From NCBI GenBank assembly GCA_017354895.1, contig CP071493.1:7812001-7876000 (forward strand): a DNA stretch of 64,000 nt. Direction: 5' to 3'. Position numbers and translations under genes: made by a program. Below are positions 31,598-44,014 of the stretch, piece after piece. A model generated the notes under the pieces. It had not been told where the DNA came from, ran no database searches, and worked only from the letters and a program-made list of their open reading frames with translations. The stretch's first letter is position 1, and the number at the start of each line of letters is the position of its first letter. The DNA comes from Podospora comata (lineage: Eukaryota; Ascomycota; Sordariomycetes; Sordariales; Podosporaceae).

Positions 31598-33987
31598 CTA
31601 TTTAGCCTCGACAAGAACCCTTACGCGACCTCTCGCTCTCAAGCGTAGCTCAGCCAGCTGTGATTGAGCAAGGTCTTGATTCTCTATCCGGACCTCTTCC
31701 ACTCCCAGTTTCGCTGTTATGACATTTGCCAGTAGGCTCTGGTGTATCCAGTGATGCTCCATGAGCTCGGGGTCGAAAGCCTTGATCGTTTCTAACGCAA
31801 TCTGCTTATAGCGCGGTTCCGCAAAGATGGAGCCCAGTCTGTAGAGGTTGGAGGCCGAGACGGCGTTGACCGAGGGGATCAGAATGTCCATGGCACTCTT
31901 CAGGCGTGGGATGGTGCTGCTGATGGTCTGCAGCTCAGTTGAATAGAAACCGCCAGAGCCAGCGGCGCGTCGGCTTGGGGTACCGTTCACTGCCGATGGC
32001 GAGTCATAAAATAGCCGGTTTTGTGCATCTGGTCTGGTGCGTTAGCAACCAGCTCTCCATTGTCGTCATTTTGAAACATTAAGAGATCGACTCACCTTGA
32101 AGATCCTGGGCCCAATTTAGCCACCGCTTACTGAGTGTTGCTTCGTACAGATCCAAAAGACCCTCAATCAAAAAGGCATAGTCATCAGCAAAGGCAAGCG
32201 TCTCGCTCGGCCCATTGTTCCAAAAGCGGTGCAGTACTTTGTGCTGCCCACCGTTTGGACCTTCGGTGTTGATATCATTTAACCACAAATTGTCAAAGAT
32301 AAACTGGGCTGCCTTTTCAGCGCGTTTGATATACTCCGCACTTTTGGAATGGCCAACAGCCTCCGCCGCCGCTTGTGACCGGGATAGTGCTGAGATGACC
32401 ATGCCGTTGACTCCAGCAATGATTTTCGTATCTCTGGGTGGTCGTACGCGTTCCTTGTCCCTATGAGCAAGCAACTTCTTCTTTGAAGATGCAATGATCC
32501 GATGTATCTCCTCAACCGGAAGACCATGTTGAGTCGAGAGCTCATGAACACCGTTACCGGCGGAAAGAATGTTTTGGTTAAGAAACTCATCGGAGGGATC
32601 CCGCTCTTGGGGTACATTGCCATCCTCTTGTACATTCCAATATGCGGCAGCGATATTGCTGGCTTCTGGTCCCAGAACCTCGTCAAACTCCCTATGAGTC
32701 CAGAGGTAAAATGTCCCGTTTGTCATGTGCTGTTCGCCCTTGCGATAGTATGAGTACGCCGCCTCGCTTGAAATAAAGCCCCCATTTTCTTGCTGAATTG
32801 CGGGACTGATCAGGTAGTCGGCCAGACCCAACACAACATCGGCGAACTCGTCTTGGTTGGTCAGTTGTGTTCCTTTTCTGTTTCCAAGCCAGGCGTCAAG
32901 ATAAACCCCCAACAGTAGGGCGTTATCGCCCACCATCTTCTCAAAATGGGGCATGTTCCAGTCGCTGGTGGAACTCATCCGCATGAACCCTTCACCGATG
33001 TGGTCTCTTAAACCACTGTTCTTCATCTTGCTCAACGTCTGAAGCGCCATCTTTGTCGCCCTCTCAACATCCTCATCTCCTCCAACGACATCGCGTACTG
33101 TATCAGGACATTCTCTGAGCCGGAGCAAGAAGGACAGCCGCGCCGGGTTAGGAAACTTTGGCTCCCCAGGCTGGCCAAAACCGCCATGCACGGGATCGAA
33201 AAGTTTTGCTATACGGCTTACAGCAAGCTCAACGTGGTCCAGGTCCACCTCAATATCCGAATCGGACGTTGCTGTGGCGTTGGGAGCGCGAGCAAGTGGC
33301 AAAGCGCCTTCCTGAACAAACTTTTCTAGGCCTTCGAGCTCCTTCGCAGCCTCCTCCCGGCACTTTTGCTCCTTCTCGACCCACAGTCGATGATTACTTT
33401 GCAAAATGGTGAGCAGGTCGCATGCCTCCCCATCCTCCCCAACAGTACCAGGCGCAGGTAAATAGGCATTCGCGAAGAAGGGCTCGAGATCGGGAGTGAA
33501 AAATAGGTGTAACGGCCAGCCACTGATGCTGTTGACAGCAACGCTGTAGTTTTGGTATATTGCATCGAGGTCTGGTCGCTCCTCCCGGTCCACGATGATC
33601 GGGACAAAGTGCTCGTTGAGGAAGGCGGCAACTGTGGGATTGTGAAATGTGTCCCGGGTTGTTATGTGGCATACTTGGAGTGGTATACGGTCAGCTTTTG
33701 TTGTTATTGAAAGCAACAGCGGAGAACAGCTTACGGTGATCAGCCAGAAATCCAATATGCATGTAGATGGGTTTATTTTCGGCCTTGGCTCGGGCCAGAG
33801 TTTCCTCGCTCATAGGTTGCCAAGCTACAGGTGTGTCGGCATGAAGGAAAACATATGGGCTCTTGCTTTCTGAGGCGCGGTTCCGTACAGGTGGGAGTTC
33901 ATCGGAGCCCAGCGACTGGTTTCCTAACGCTGGCGGGGCGGCTCCGTCTGCCGCCGGTTGCTGCTGCTGGAGCTGTGCGCTCATCAT
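31598..33987 (-). CDS. DUF255 thioredoxin-like protein with six-hairpin glycosidase-like domain (YyaL/SPATA20 family)
   Basis: The protein has 753 codons in three exons: 33987-33735, 33673-32096 and 32028-31598. The open frame upstream of 33987 begins with TTG, so I use the double ATG (MMSAQLQQQQ). An N-terminal thioredoxin-like domain spans about residues 60-200: ETLARAKAENKPIYMHIGFLADH, then LCHITTRDTF, FVPIIVDREERPDLD and SISGWPLHLFFTPDL. An alpha/alpha-barrel domain follows, with GGFGQPGEPKFPNP, MPHFEKMVGDNALLL, DTKIIAGVNGMVISAL and FADDYAFLIEGLLDLYE. These are the markers of the YyaL/SPATA20 family, whose reaction is not established. The usual CxxC of the thioredoxin part is reduced to a single Cys (DHLCH). 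The cell location is unclear. Confidence 0.92.
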
Positions 33988-35446
33988 CTTGAAGAGACTG
34001 ACAAAATTCCTCCCGATGACACTGTTCAAATGACCTTCTCAAGTCTCAAGGCGGGCGGGTGGTTAAGTAAGTTGGGACCAGATCGATGACCAGCTGCTTG
34101 GTGAACTAAGGTCGGCTTGATTCGTTGCGGGGTAGGTCGATAGCTGTGACTCAAGATCTTGCAGTCGGCTTATGGGTCCAGATCGGAGAAATCAATATTC
34201 ACGAGAAAGTTGATGAAGCAAGTTACTATAGGCTGGCTTCGAAGTCTGGAAACATAGATGATGATAAGCCAGGTCGTCAGAGAAGCCTTCTTGGGGAAGG
34301 TTGGGTTGCCGGACACGGAAGCTGTCCTGTGGAGTGGCCCTCAAACCGATGCGCCGGGGAGCTTCCGGCCGGCTAACACGAGCAGGGATATGACGGGATG
34401 CGGCTTGCCCGTTGCCGAGCCCCACCTGACGGGAGGAAGATCAACGGCCTATTGAGACTGTCGGATTTATCATCCTGAACATTTTGTGCTACAAATCTGT
34501 AATGGTCAAGTCAACAATAGGGCTGTCATTCTCAGTATATCTGGAGGACGTGTGACATCCATCTTGACTACCACGCCACCGTCCCACATCTAAGCGTTAC
34601 CGTCGACCCAAAAAGAAGACCCTCAGCATCAGCAGTCGTCATGATTCCACAAGCCCATACTTGACAGGAAACCAACATCCTGATTCAAGATAAAAACATC
34701 TCATATAACATTCAGTATCTGTATACGTACGATACATGAAGTACCCAAAAGCATGATAACACCGCCATCCATGAACCCTATAAATAGCATCATCCGTGTG
34801 AAGCCATTGAGGAGGCACCAGCCGCGATGAAGGTAACAAGGCCAAATCCCGTATCAAGAATTGAATAAACTTCCCCGAGCAGTAAGCACCAACAAGGACA
34901 ACAAACTATTCCCACATGAAGGCAGACAATGTAAACTCCTAAAATCAGAAAAATCAACCGCAAAGCTACAACCGAGGAATACTCTTCCCCGGCAGACGAA
35001 GCAAATGGAAAAACATGCGCCCCATATTCCAAGTCATCAAGGACTAATTTTCACGCTCCTAATTCCCTTCCTTGTGCTGCCCATTGTCGTGTCGTAAGTC
35101 TCGTAGCTCATCACTGGTTTTTGGCCCGAGGTTGACACCGCTGTGATGACGGAACGTGATTTCGCAAGGGATCTAGAAATGAAGCCGAATAGTACGGCGG
35201 ACCAGTTGCGAAGGCTTTTCTCTAGCTCGAGCTGGGTTGACAGGTAACCGTGCGACCCATCCTCCCTTCTCAGCCAACATAGATACCAAGCTCACCAGGA
35301 TCGAGCGGTAACAGTGGAATAAGTGCAATGTGTACAACAAAAGACGATTGTATACACAGGAAGAAGCGAAAAGATAAACGGCCCGGGCCGTCCCGAGTAT
35401 TCTACATAGTTACGTCGTCTTCGTTAACGATCAGTTGTGCCTACAC
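33988..35446. other. Intergenic between DUF255 and CAP genes
   Basis: Promoter side of the DUF255 gene and 3' side of the CAP gene. Small frames (34125-34376 +, 34639-34857 -) have no motif. No feature beyond flanks is supported. Confidence 0.45.
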
Positions 35447-36586
35447 TTAAGCGGCGATGGAGATGGGCTGGCCAAGGGGAGGCAGCACATTCTTGCCGTA
35501 AGCTCCGCCCATGTTTCCTACACGTACAAAAGGTTAGTTCGGTGGGACACAAGTAGTTATGGATAAATAGCTATTTTGAAACGTACCAACAGGGAAATAA
35601 TTGCAGACAGTGTACAGAGACTCCATGTTGGAGACAATCGTACCGACAGGGCAGCGAGCGGTGAAGCAGCCAACCTGTTTGGAGTCCTTCCAGACAAGCT
35701 GGGTGAAGTGCCCCCACTTGGAGAAGGTGGCTTGAGCCTGGGCGCTAGGGTTGGCACGGCCATATTCGCTGGCTGGGAAAAGCTCAAGCTCGTCATTGTA
35801 CCAGCCGTTAGAGATGGCGCGAGCAGCAGCAGCAGCTGGGTCGACTTTGTCAACGTTAGCAGATGCGGCCCACATGGCAAGATTTTGGCCGTAGCCACCA
35901 CCGTTGATGCTCCTGCAAAACAGTTAGAACCATGATCCAACGTCAGAAACCTATTCTACTTACGTGTCGTGCTCAAATTTGCAACGTTGGGCAAGAACCT
36001 TGGCAGAGTCGGCATACTGCTGTCCCCACTCGAGAGCACCAGCGGAGTGGTTGAAACGGTGCACATTGTGGCTCTCAAGAACAGCCTTCTGATAGTCACC
36101 GGAGGCCTCGACCTTCACTGGCGCTGGGGCCGGAGCTGGGGCCGAAGCGGGGGCTTGAGTAGACACGGCAGGGGCGGGGGCTTCGACGACGGGAGCAGGA
36201 GCCTCGACGACGGGGGCCGGGGACTCAACCACGGGGGCAGGGGCTTCCACAACGGGAGGGGCCTGTGTAGCAGGCTCGGGCTCCGGAGCAGGCTCAACAA
36301 CAACCACCGGCTCAGGAGCAGCGCTCGTGCTGGGAGCCGGAGGGGGAGGAGGCGGCGGGGGGGGGGCGGCAGACGTGGTGGTCGCGATGGTAGTAGTAGT
36401 GGTGCGCTGAGCGGGGCGACGAGCCACGCTGAACACAGCCGGAGTGGGCTGCTCGCCTTCGGTGACAGTGACGGTAACCCATTCAATGACGACCTTACTG
36501 TGAACAATAAGGCGACGCTCCTGGAGGATGGGGCTGGCAGCAGCTAGAATAGCGCCGCAGGCGGCGAGCATCGCTGAGGACTTCAT
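35447..36586 (-). CDS. Secreted CAP/SCP/PR-1 domain protein (Pry1-like)
   Basis: This extracellular protein is of the CAP superfamily; yeast Pry proteins bind sterols and fatty acids and aid their export. It has 339 codons in three exons: 36586-35964, 35912-35587 and 35517-35447. The ATG at 36586 starts a signal peptide (MKSSAMLAACGAILAAAS). A linker of about 130 residues, rich in Pro, Ala, Val and Thr, follows, with nine or so consecutive prolines and a repeated APAPVVE unit. The CAP domain runs from about residue 165: AVLESHNVHRFNHSAGALEWGQQYADSA, CKFEHDT, SINGGGYGQNLAMW, FSKWGHFTQLVWKDSKQVGC and YTVCNYFPVGN. These include the His/Glu positions of CAP1 and CAP2 (HFTQLVW). The first intron splits the codon after EHD. 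Confidence 0.94.
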
Positions 36587-39500
36587 ATTTGTGAAATCGG
36601 CGTGTCTGTCTAGAACATTAGTCTCGCGGTCTGATATGCATTATCAAGGTTGAGTCAGATTGGTGAGAGCAGATAGCCAGAGGGGACTCCTGTACCCAAC
36701 TTTCAAAGTAACAATATGATTGTGATGCATGAGACACGGCCCACGTGGGCATTAGAGAGACGTGCCAACCAGCAGACGTACCTAGAGTGATGATAGTTCG
36801 GGTCTGAATGATGTATTGGTCGTGAGGGGATGGGTCTGAGATGGGAAGTTATGTACCCAGAGCCAGGCTGAGGGCAGCACTGCTGTCGTTGCTTGATCCT
36901 TCAAGGATGTCGATGGGATCGTTCGCTGTTGTGAGACAGTCGTCGGTCCGCTGAGCTGGATCGAGATGACGTCTCTTGACTTGCCGCACCGGTCCGTCGA
37001 GGAAACTGCTAGTGGAAGGAGTGACGAGAAAAGAATGCGTGACGATACTTGTCGTCCACAACCAGGGTTCACGAGTACCGCAGTAGCCACAGGATTCCGA
37101 GGTCGCCCTAACACCAAACGACAGCGCCGCCGTCAAGAGAGGTGTTGATGTTTTGGTTTGGGAAGGAGTGGAAAGTCGCCAAATCGAGCAGGGCACAAAA
37201 GTCGAAAAAGTCGAGAGACCAGAGATGGCGAACAGTTGGTAAGGAGTGGACTGAAGTAAAACTTCAAAAGGAGTGTTGGGGAAGAAGAGAAGGTGAGAAA
37301 GTGGTTGTGGGAAGGATGCAGTCCACGTGTCACACCAGAGAAGAAAAGATGAAGAGTTGAAAAGGTGAGAATCGAGAAAGGATGGATGGTGTTCTTAGCA
37401 GCCGGCAACGGGTGGGGCCCAAGCTGGAGCGTCAGGTTGAGGGGATCAGAATCCAGGGTGCTGGTCCCGGCTTCTTGGCCCCCTTCAGACGTCACCTTAA
37501 TTTTCTTGAATGCGGGGCGGACGGAGTGGAAATATCACGACCACGCCGCAGTTCTCAAGCAAACAGGCGGACCAGGGGAGGGGTTGATGCATCAACTGCA
37601 CCAAGGGTTGGTTTTCAGGTGTGTGTCCAGATGTGAAGTTGGGTTTTGCCCACAAGGTAGGTTTCTTTACCAGACGATAGCGTCAGCGGTCGTTGACGTT
37701 TGGAACAGGAAAATGGCAGTGCGAAGTCCAATTCTATTATATTCGAACTACATCCACAACCGCGCAACGCAGCAGCAGCGGGTATCCTGTGATGCCTTTC
37801 CAGGCTGCCGGCTGGGTCGCTGGGTTTCTCGGTCTTCTCAGGTCGTGTCACGTCAACTAGACAATTGGCTCCAAAACACAGGGAGCTGTCGTCCCATGTT
37901 TCTGATCAGGGCCGTTCATCGAGCCCTCGGTTTGATAGCCGCACTCCTCGAGACCCTTCTGGCCCAAAGTCTAGAGCCAATCAAATCGCTGTTCCTGAGG
38001 AGTGCCTTGCAGGACTTGGCGGGATAGCTTGCAATTACCGGGGGCTAACCTGGGTGCCCAGAGATTGGGAGAGCCAATGGACACAACGGCGGTAACCCCC
38101 GCCTGTCTGAAACGACGCTAACAGCGGGTGGAGACCTTGACGAAATTCACCACTGCCGCCCCTGAGAAACTCCATCGACAAGCGTACGATCATGTTACAT
38201 TGTTAGGGTTGATAGGATCGTGCCGTCCAAAGCCTTAACATGACTCGATCGACGCCAGCATGTGTCGCAACACCAAACGATGTTTTATCAAGTTCTGAGA
38301 TAATACAGTGCTTTCTGTGATATTCGTGTATTGAATCTGTTAAGTTCCCAGTGGGGAAAAAACAAAACATATCCCCTGGTCTCAATCATCACCATCTATC
38401 TGGATTGTATCCGATTCTGACAGGATCAGACTTGCGAAGCACAACCTCGAATCCTGCAGTGCAGGAATTTTGCTACGATACCCCCGGGCCACTTTTTATG
38501 CCGCTTCTGTGTAGTTGCAAACCTGGAGAGTCCTGGAGAGTCTGGATCGAATTCCCTACTAGGTCGGCATACCTAGCAAATTTGCAAGATCGGAAACTAG
38601 ATCTCTTGGGGCATGAGCTCGGTGTTTGAGAGCAGATTACACATCCGGGTTTTTGAGGATTTTGAGCAAAATTCCATCATCTTTGCCCTTCGTGCCTTCC
38701 ACTTCCAGATATGCCCCGCGGGGAGCAGGCACAGGGCGGCAAACGCCCACATTTAAGGGGGGTCGATCACCGTTGGTCCAACTGCGGCCAGATTGTCGTG
38801 CGAGGAAAACGCGCAGGGATTTCCCTACCGGTGGTTATGATATCCATGAAGGAAATCGGTTTCTAGCAACCGGCAACTTCATGCTCCTTCTGGTGTGGCT
38901 CTCTCCTGCGACGGAAGTGTGTATATTCGATTCTGGTGTCCGGGAAGTCTGGTTAAAGTATAAAACATTGCAACGTGGTGTGTGCGCCTCATCGACATAG
39001 CTGCTGACCCAGAAGATCGCTCCCATTTTCAGACCACATTATACCAAAGACAAAGCTGCAGATTATGTGCGTATTCGGCCCCGCAAAACCTTAATGACCT
39101 CTAAATGGAGGTCGATATTCTGCCCTTGAATCCGAAGAGGCCATCGGGATCTTTCCTGGCGGGGTCTCTCGTTTTCGTCTCAGACTTCAGAGTCGGCAAG
39201 TTTCCGTCGCGGAACGTGAGCCACCGACTGCCTGCCTGCCTGATGCTCCCAGCTGTCCGTTGGGGACAGCCTCCTATATTTTGGAAGACGATGTTTGTCG
39301 CACAGCAGCGCATCCTTTTGCTACTATTTTACGCGTACCCCTGAGGAAAGGGTGCAAGAATGTGGCCCATGAAGGCCTTGGGGGCGACTTGCGCGTGGTG
39401 GCCGAGATGGCTTTTGACCTGGCCCGTGGTGCCCGTCTCCATCGGCCTCGACAGTGCTGTCCGCGACCATGACCACTTCATGTCCATAAAACCGACCACA

Positions 39501-41503
39501 AAATGAAGGATATCTCCCCTATCACTCCACTCTCCGTTCGGTGCCACATGTTGGGTCTGGGGAAGCAAAGCCCCATGACTGACGAGATGCCAATTTGATC
39601 GACCAGATGATGCCCTGCTTGTCTGACTGTTACGCGAGAACTGATGTGGAAGTTGTTCCGAGTGACTCAATAATAGCATACATATTTTTGTCCGAGGCAC
39701 CGTTCATACCCACCGCATGGGTCATGCCGGATGGGGATTTCCAGCAAGTTTAAATCGCTGCGGTAGATTGAGACCATCAACCCGTCATTATGATCTCTGG
39801 TTGGAGAGGGGTCTTGCTGCAAGAAGGCCTACCTACGCCATCAAAATGTGGTTTTTTTGCTGCCGAATTCTTTACATCAAAAACCCCTCATGGAAACATG
39901 CCCAGCTTCCAGTCTCCGAGACAGATGAGTGGATGACTACCTATGGTCGCTTGTTATTGTATGGTCGGTTTCTCTCGGGATATTGGTTGAGTAGCCTGCA
40001 GGTGTCCTTGTTTTGCATATATTAATCTCCTTGCATTGGCCAACTCAAACTACATGATTGCTGCCATAGCCTGTCAAGGGTAGTGAGCACAAGACCACAA
40101 CATATACCGCCGTCGTCCAGTTGAATGAAGGCAAGTGCTGACAGACCAGGCAAGGCCTCCGAGACACTGAAGGACATCATGGCAGGCTGAGTTGAGGATT
40201 AAAACATCAGTTTCCTAGGTTAAGACATTGTCATCAAGACATGGCTGATTCACCCCGCTCAACTCCGGTTTCGCTATGCCAGCAATCAGGTCGCCAAAAT
40301 GTGTCGCGGCTTTCCTGTCCACCTTTCTCAACTTGAGATCCCTATATCCAGGGAATACTCCGTTCATCTGGTCACTCATACACATCATGACCGAATATGT
40401 CCAAAGAAATGGTGGTCAGAGTGTACCAAACGAAGCACAGAGCCCGGGAGCGTTCTCCTCCGAACTCAGTGCGGAGAACCTCCAGCCTCTAATAGTGCTA
40501 GGATGCTATTTCGAGCCCTTTCCGTACCTTGGTCACAGTCACAGTTGCATTTTCACGTTTTGTGACCAGTCGTCGACGTTGTTGGTCGTGAATGAGAGAA
40601 GCTCGGCTCGGAGATATCGCCCCGCGAGTTCTGGTCATCATGGAGAACTGAGCTCAATCTCTGTAAAAGTTCCCTTTGACTGGTGCTGCGAACGTAGTCA
40701 CAGTTGCGTGTGTGGCTGCCATGGCAACACAGGGGGACCTTTAGTGTAATATGATCGTTCTTGTCATCGAGGTTCGCGTAAGCTGTTAATGGTACACATT
40801 AAAACATTACGTGTCCACGACGAGCACGAGCAGATCTTCCACTTGCTGAATAGTTGATGAAATGCCCCGGAAAGTGTTGGCCCAGGAGAAGTCATTGTGG
40901 ATCTAACTACGCGGCTGTTCGTGTTTGTGTGAAACATCGACTTTCCTGAATTGACGCAAAATATAAACAGGAGTGATTTATGAGACAAACATACTGGATG
41001 GCAGACAGCAGCGGGTTTAGCTGCGCCCCATTTCCGACGTGAAAGACCGCCAACGCCCCTGGGTATGACGAATGAGGCTGAGACCCAATCCGCTTGAATG
41101 TGTACTGCTCTGGAGGCAGACAGCTCGGTGCAAGCCTCTTCATCATGACTCTTCAGAGAGCTACCACAAGACTCCACATACCCGGAAGTCTTGCCTCGAC
41201 GGAGAGAATGAAACACAACTTTGTCTCGGCGTGCCTCACCCCACTGCCCCTGCAACTGTTCTCAGTCAAGACAAAAAAGCGAGTGGATGATATACGCAGA
41301 ATACGCAGAAGGACAGTCATCCGCGAAACTCTGGACAAACTTCAGATTCACCTTCCTCCTGTCGTGTGTTGGGTTTCTACTATATACAGAGCCCAGACGT
41401 GTGCATCCATCTATCCCCCATATCGAGACAGGTAGGTAAAGAAAGAAGAGCTCGCCACATCCTTCAAGCGCAGACAGAAAGCCCCTCAGAATTCCACCCA
41501 GGC
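36587..41503. other. Gene-poor stretch of 4.9 kb
   Basis: I find no open frame here with a motif, a believable codon pattern or splice partners. The longest (37365-38027 +, 40276-40749 +, 40764-41255 -) look like chance. The left end is the CAP promoter; the right end the 3' flank of the complex I gene. No transposon protein, tRNA or tandem repeat is recognised. Unseen non-coding RNAs or decayed transposons remain possible. Confidence 0.4.
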
Positions 41504-42321
41504 TTAGGAGGACTGGGACTTCTCAGCAATGAATGGCTTCTCCCACGCCGGGACCGGTGAGTGGGCATAGATCTGCTTCTGTCTGAGGTGGACGGGTGTT
41601 GACTGCTTAGGCTGGTCAGGAATGACCTTCTCGAGCTTCTGTTGATCATGAACATGTGGATTAGCTTGCGACATCGTCCGGTGGGTGATATATGTGACCG
41701 GGCTCGGTTCCAGGGACATGACGCACCAGGTTGTCGAAAACACACTTGTTCAGCTTCCACTCATCGGGGCGGCACTGCCAAAGCTGATGGTTGTTGTTCT
41801 CGAGACATGTCCAGTGGGCGCGGAACTGCTCCAGGCATGACTTGTTGATATCGTCGATGCTGGTGATCAATCGTATCTGTCAGCTCTCATGGCCTCTTCC
41901 TGCAATGTGTCGTTGTCGAAATCCAGCATGGATCCATTCCCCTAAGCCAGAAATCCAACAAGGGGCACGTACACGCTCCGGGCGCATCTGGTGACCCGCC
42001 GCCCCTCCTTCAGGCACTCAAACTCGCCCTTTCCGGGGTTCTCAGTCTTGCATTGCATGTAGTCATCATTGTAGTCCTTGCACCGCGCGCCGATGAAGAA
42101 AGCAGCCGAGAGAAGAGGGGCAGAGCTGGCGCCGACCTCCTTGACTTTGGGGATCGAATCTGGCAGCGGCGTCGGGTCGATGAGGATCTGCTGGTTGAAG
42201 CTATCGATTATGTCAGTGATTCCGTGCTCCAGGGCGCTGCTTCCCCTCAATCACACCAATTGGTGAACTGGGGCTTGGAAGCCGTCACAAAGCACACGTA
42301 CGTGGGTTTTCTGGCTGCCAT
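41504..42321 (-). CDS. nuo20.8: NADH:ubiquinone oxidoreductase 20.8 kDa subunit (NDUFA8/PGIV)
   Basis: This accessory subunit of mitochondrial complex I lies on the intermembrane-space side. It has 171 codons in four exons: 42321-42302 (20 nt), 42200-41973, 41859-41727 and 41638-41504. The first exon codes only MAARKPT. The protein then reads FNQQILIDPTPLPDSIPKV and VGASSAPLLSAAFFIGARC. Twin CX9C motifs typical of Mia40 substrates follow: CKDYNDDYMQC with CLKEGRRVTRC, and CLEQFRAHWTC with CLENNNHQLWQC. The tail is KLEKVIPDQP. The sequence is close to the Neurospora 20.8 kDa subunit as I remember it. There is no cleavable presequence, consistent with the disulfide relay import route. Confidence 0.95.
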
Positions 42322-42830
42322 CTTGACGGTGTTGGCGGGCCTAACTTGGCTGCGAAGCTATGAGTGTTTTGGAGCTCTGGCGATGCTTGGAGTTGCTGGA
42401 GGTTCGGCTTCCTGACGTGTGGGTCCCACCCGCTGGTGGATGATTGGCTTTACCAAGGTGAGGCGCCCTGCCCGCACGGTGAGGACCCACTGGAAACGCG
42501 GTCTGCGCCAGTGAGCAACGAAGAAAGCCTGGGCCAGCTTTTGATGGAGCTCAGTTTTTGAAGACTGCAAGCCGAACAAAACATTCAACCACTCCATATC
42601 CGACAAAGTCCAACAGCAACTTTACGCATCTTATCCCTTCTTCATCAGTTGCTTGCGACAAGGCCACAGGAAATAAAAAGTACAAGCTAGACAACTATAA
42701 TTGCATCTCCGGCGCGCATCCCTCCCGGTCAATACTCCTCGTCGCCGTTTGTTTTCGGTCCCTCGATTTGCTACCTTCCGTTTGTCTCCCTACCTTACGC
42801 GTTCCATTCGACCAGATTTATCACTTTTCG
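42322..42830. other. Divergent promoter region, nuo20.8 and the nucleoporin gene
   Basis: About 500 bp with no supported gene. The right half (42580-42830) is pyrimidine-rich and likely the leader of the nucleoporin mRNA. Confidence 0.5.
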
Positions 42831-44014
42831 ATGTTTTCAACCGCCACTAAGCCCGCGGGGCAGAACATCTTCGGTAATAGCATGTTTGCGCAACCAGCCG
42901 CCAGTGTAAGAAGAGTCTCGTCTCTCAACAAACGGGCGTGATGCTAATTCGACGGTAGCAACAGCAGCAGCAACAGCAGCAGGCGCAACCACAAGCGCAA
43001 CAACAAGCACCTTTGGCGCTAGGGCAGACTTTGACCAACTCGACCCAACAGCTGGGCAGCTCAATATGGCAACCTGGGAGCCAGACAAACTGTATGTTTT
43101 GTTTCCTATCACCCAACCTATCACTCCTTACTACACGATTGTGTGATGTTCCGTGCTAACCAGTGCCGTTTGTTCGCCGAACCAGTTCAGAAGCCAATTC
43201 CTGATCAGATCAAGCTCATCACCGAGAAATGGGACCCCTCGAACCCCAACTGCGTTTTCCGCACCTATCTCTATAACAAGGTCGAGGAGCACGCTGTACC
43301 ACACTACCACCCCGGTCCTCAGGACGACCCCAAGGAATGGGACGAGGCTCTTCGTAACAAGCCTGCGGCCAACTTCATGCCCGTTCTCTGCGCTGGCTTC
43401 CCAGCTATCGTTGCGCGCCTAACGTTGCAGCGAAGGGCCCTTGCCGAGTTCAACAACAAACTCCATGCCATCAACGCCAGCTTAGACGCGATTCTTTCTC
43501 GTCACGATTTGGAGCACTCTGTTCGTGCGCTCAATGCGCGGAGGAAGCATGCGGAGCAGAGCAGGCGTTGCTTGGTTTTGGCCGCCAAGGTCCAGATTCT
43601 GCGCAACAGGGGTTACGCGCTTTCTGGCGATGAGGATCAGCTCAAGCAGAAGCTTCAGAAGATCGACAAGGACCTGCAGGACCCTGCTTTGAGCGCGCGG
43701 TTGGAGGAGTTATGGAGCCGTCTTATCATTCTCAGGCAGTATGCCGACAGCCTCAAGGACGAGATCAACAAGCCTGGCGCTCTTGAAAATGGGAGCTTGA
43801 GCGAGGATGTGGAGGCAAAGGCGAAGAAGGTTGGTGTTTTCCCATTGCAAAGCAACTTTGAAACCCCAGGACTAACAGTGCTGTTTAGATCCTCGAAGAC
43901 TACGACAAGCAACTTCAGCACCTTAGAAAGCAGGTTGAGGAAGCCAAGAAGGACTTTGACGAGTGGGAAAAGGAACATAAGCCAGCACCGGCTCCGTCAA
44001 AGAAGGCACGCTAG
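42831..44014 (+). CDS. NUP57: Nucleoporin Nup54/Nup57-type, channel component
   Basis: This is a subunit of the central transport channel of the nuclear pore, in complex with Nsp1 and Nup49/Nup62 partners. It has 325 codons in four exons: 42831-42905, 42959-43091, 43186-43829 and 43889-44014. The start reads MFSTATKPAGQNIFGNSMF. A glutamine-rich exon coded by a CAG/CAA run follows, and then the conserved domain from about residue 70: QKPIPDQIKLITEKWDPSNPNC, FRTYLYNKV, ALRNKP and FPAIVARLTLQRRALAEFN. The rest is long helix with coiled-coil character (HDLEHSVRALNARRKHAEQSRR, ILEDYDKQLQHLRKQVEEAKKDFDEW). The exon 3 acceptor at 43185 was chosen by frame; an earlier CCAG would shift it. Only one clear FG dipeptide is present in the N-terminal part. 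Confidence 0.9.

Noticed and set aside
35969-36547. Gly/Arg-rich plus-strand frame of 192 codons
   Set aside because: It mirrors the Pro/Ala-rich linker of the CAP gene; composition alone makes it open.
37365-38027. 220-codon plus-strand frame in the gene-poor stretch
   Set aside because: No recognisable domain, and it begins in the promoter area of the CAP gene; it looks like chance.
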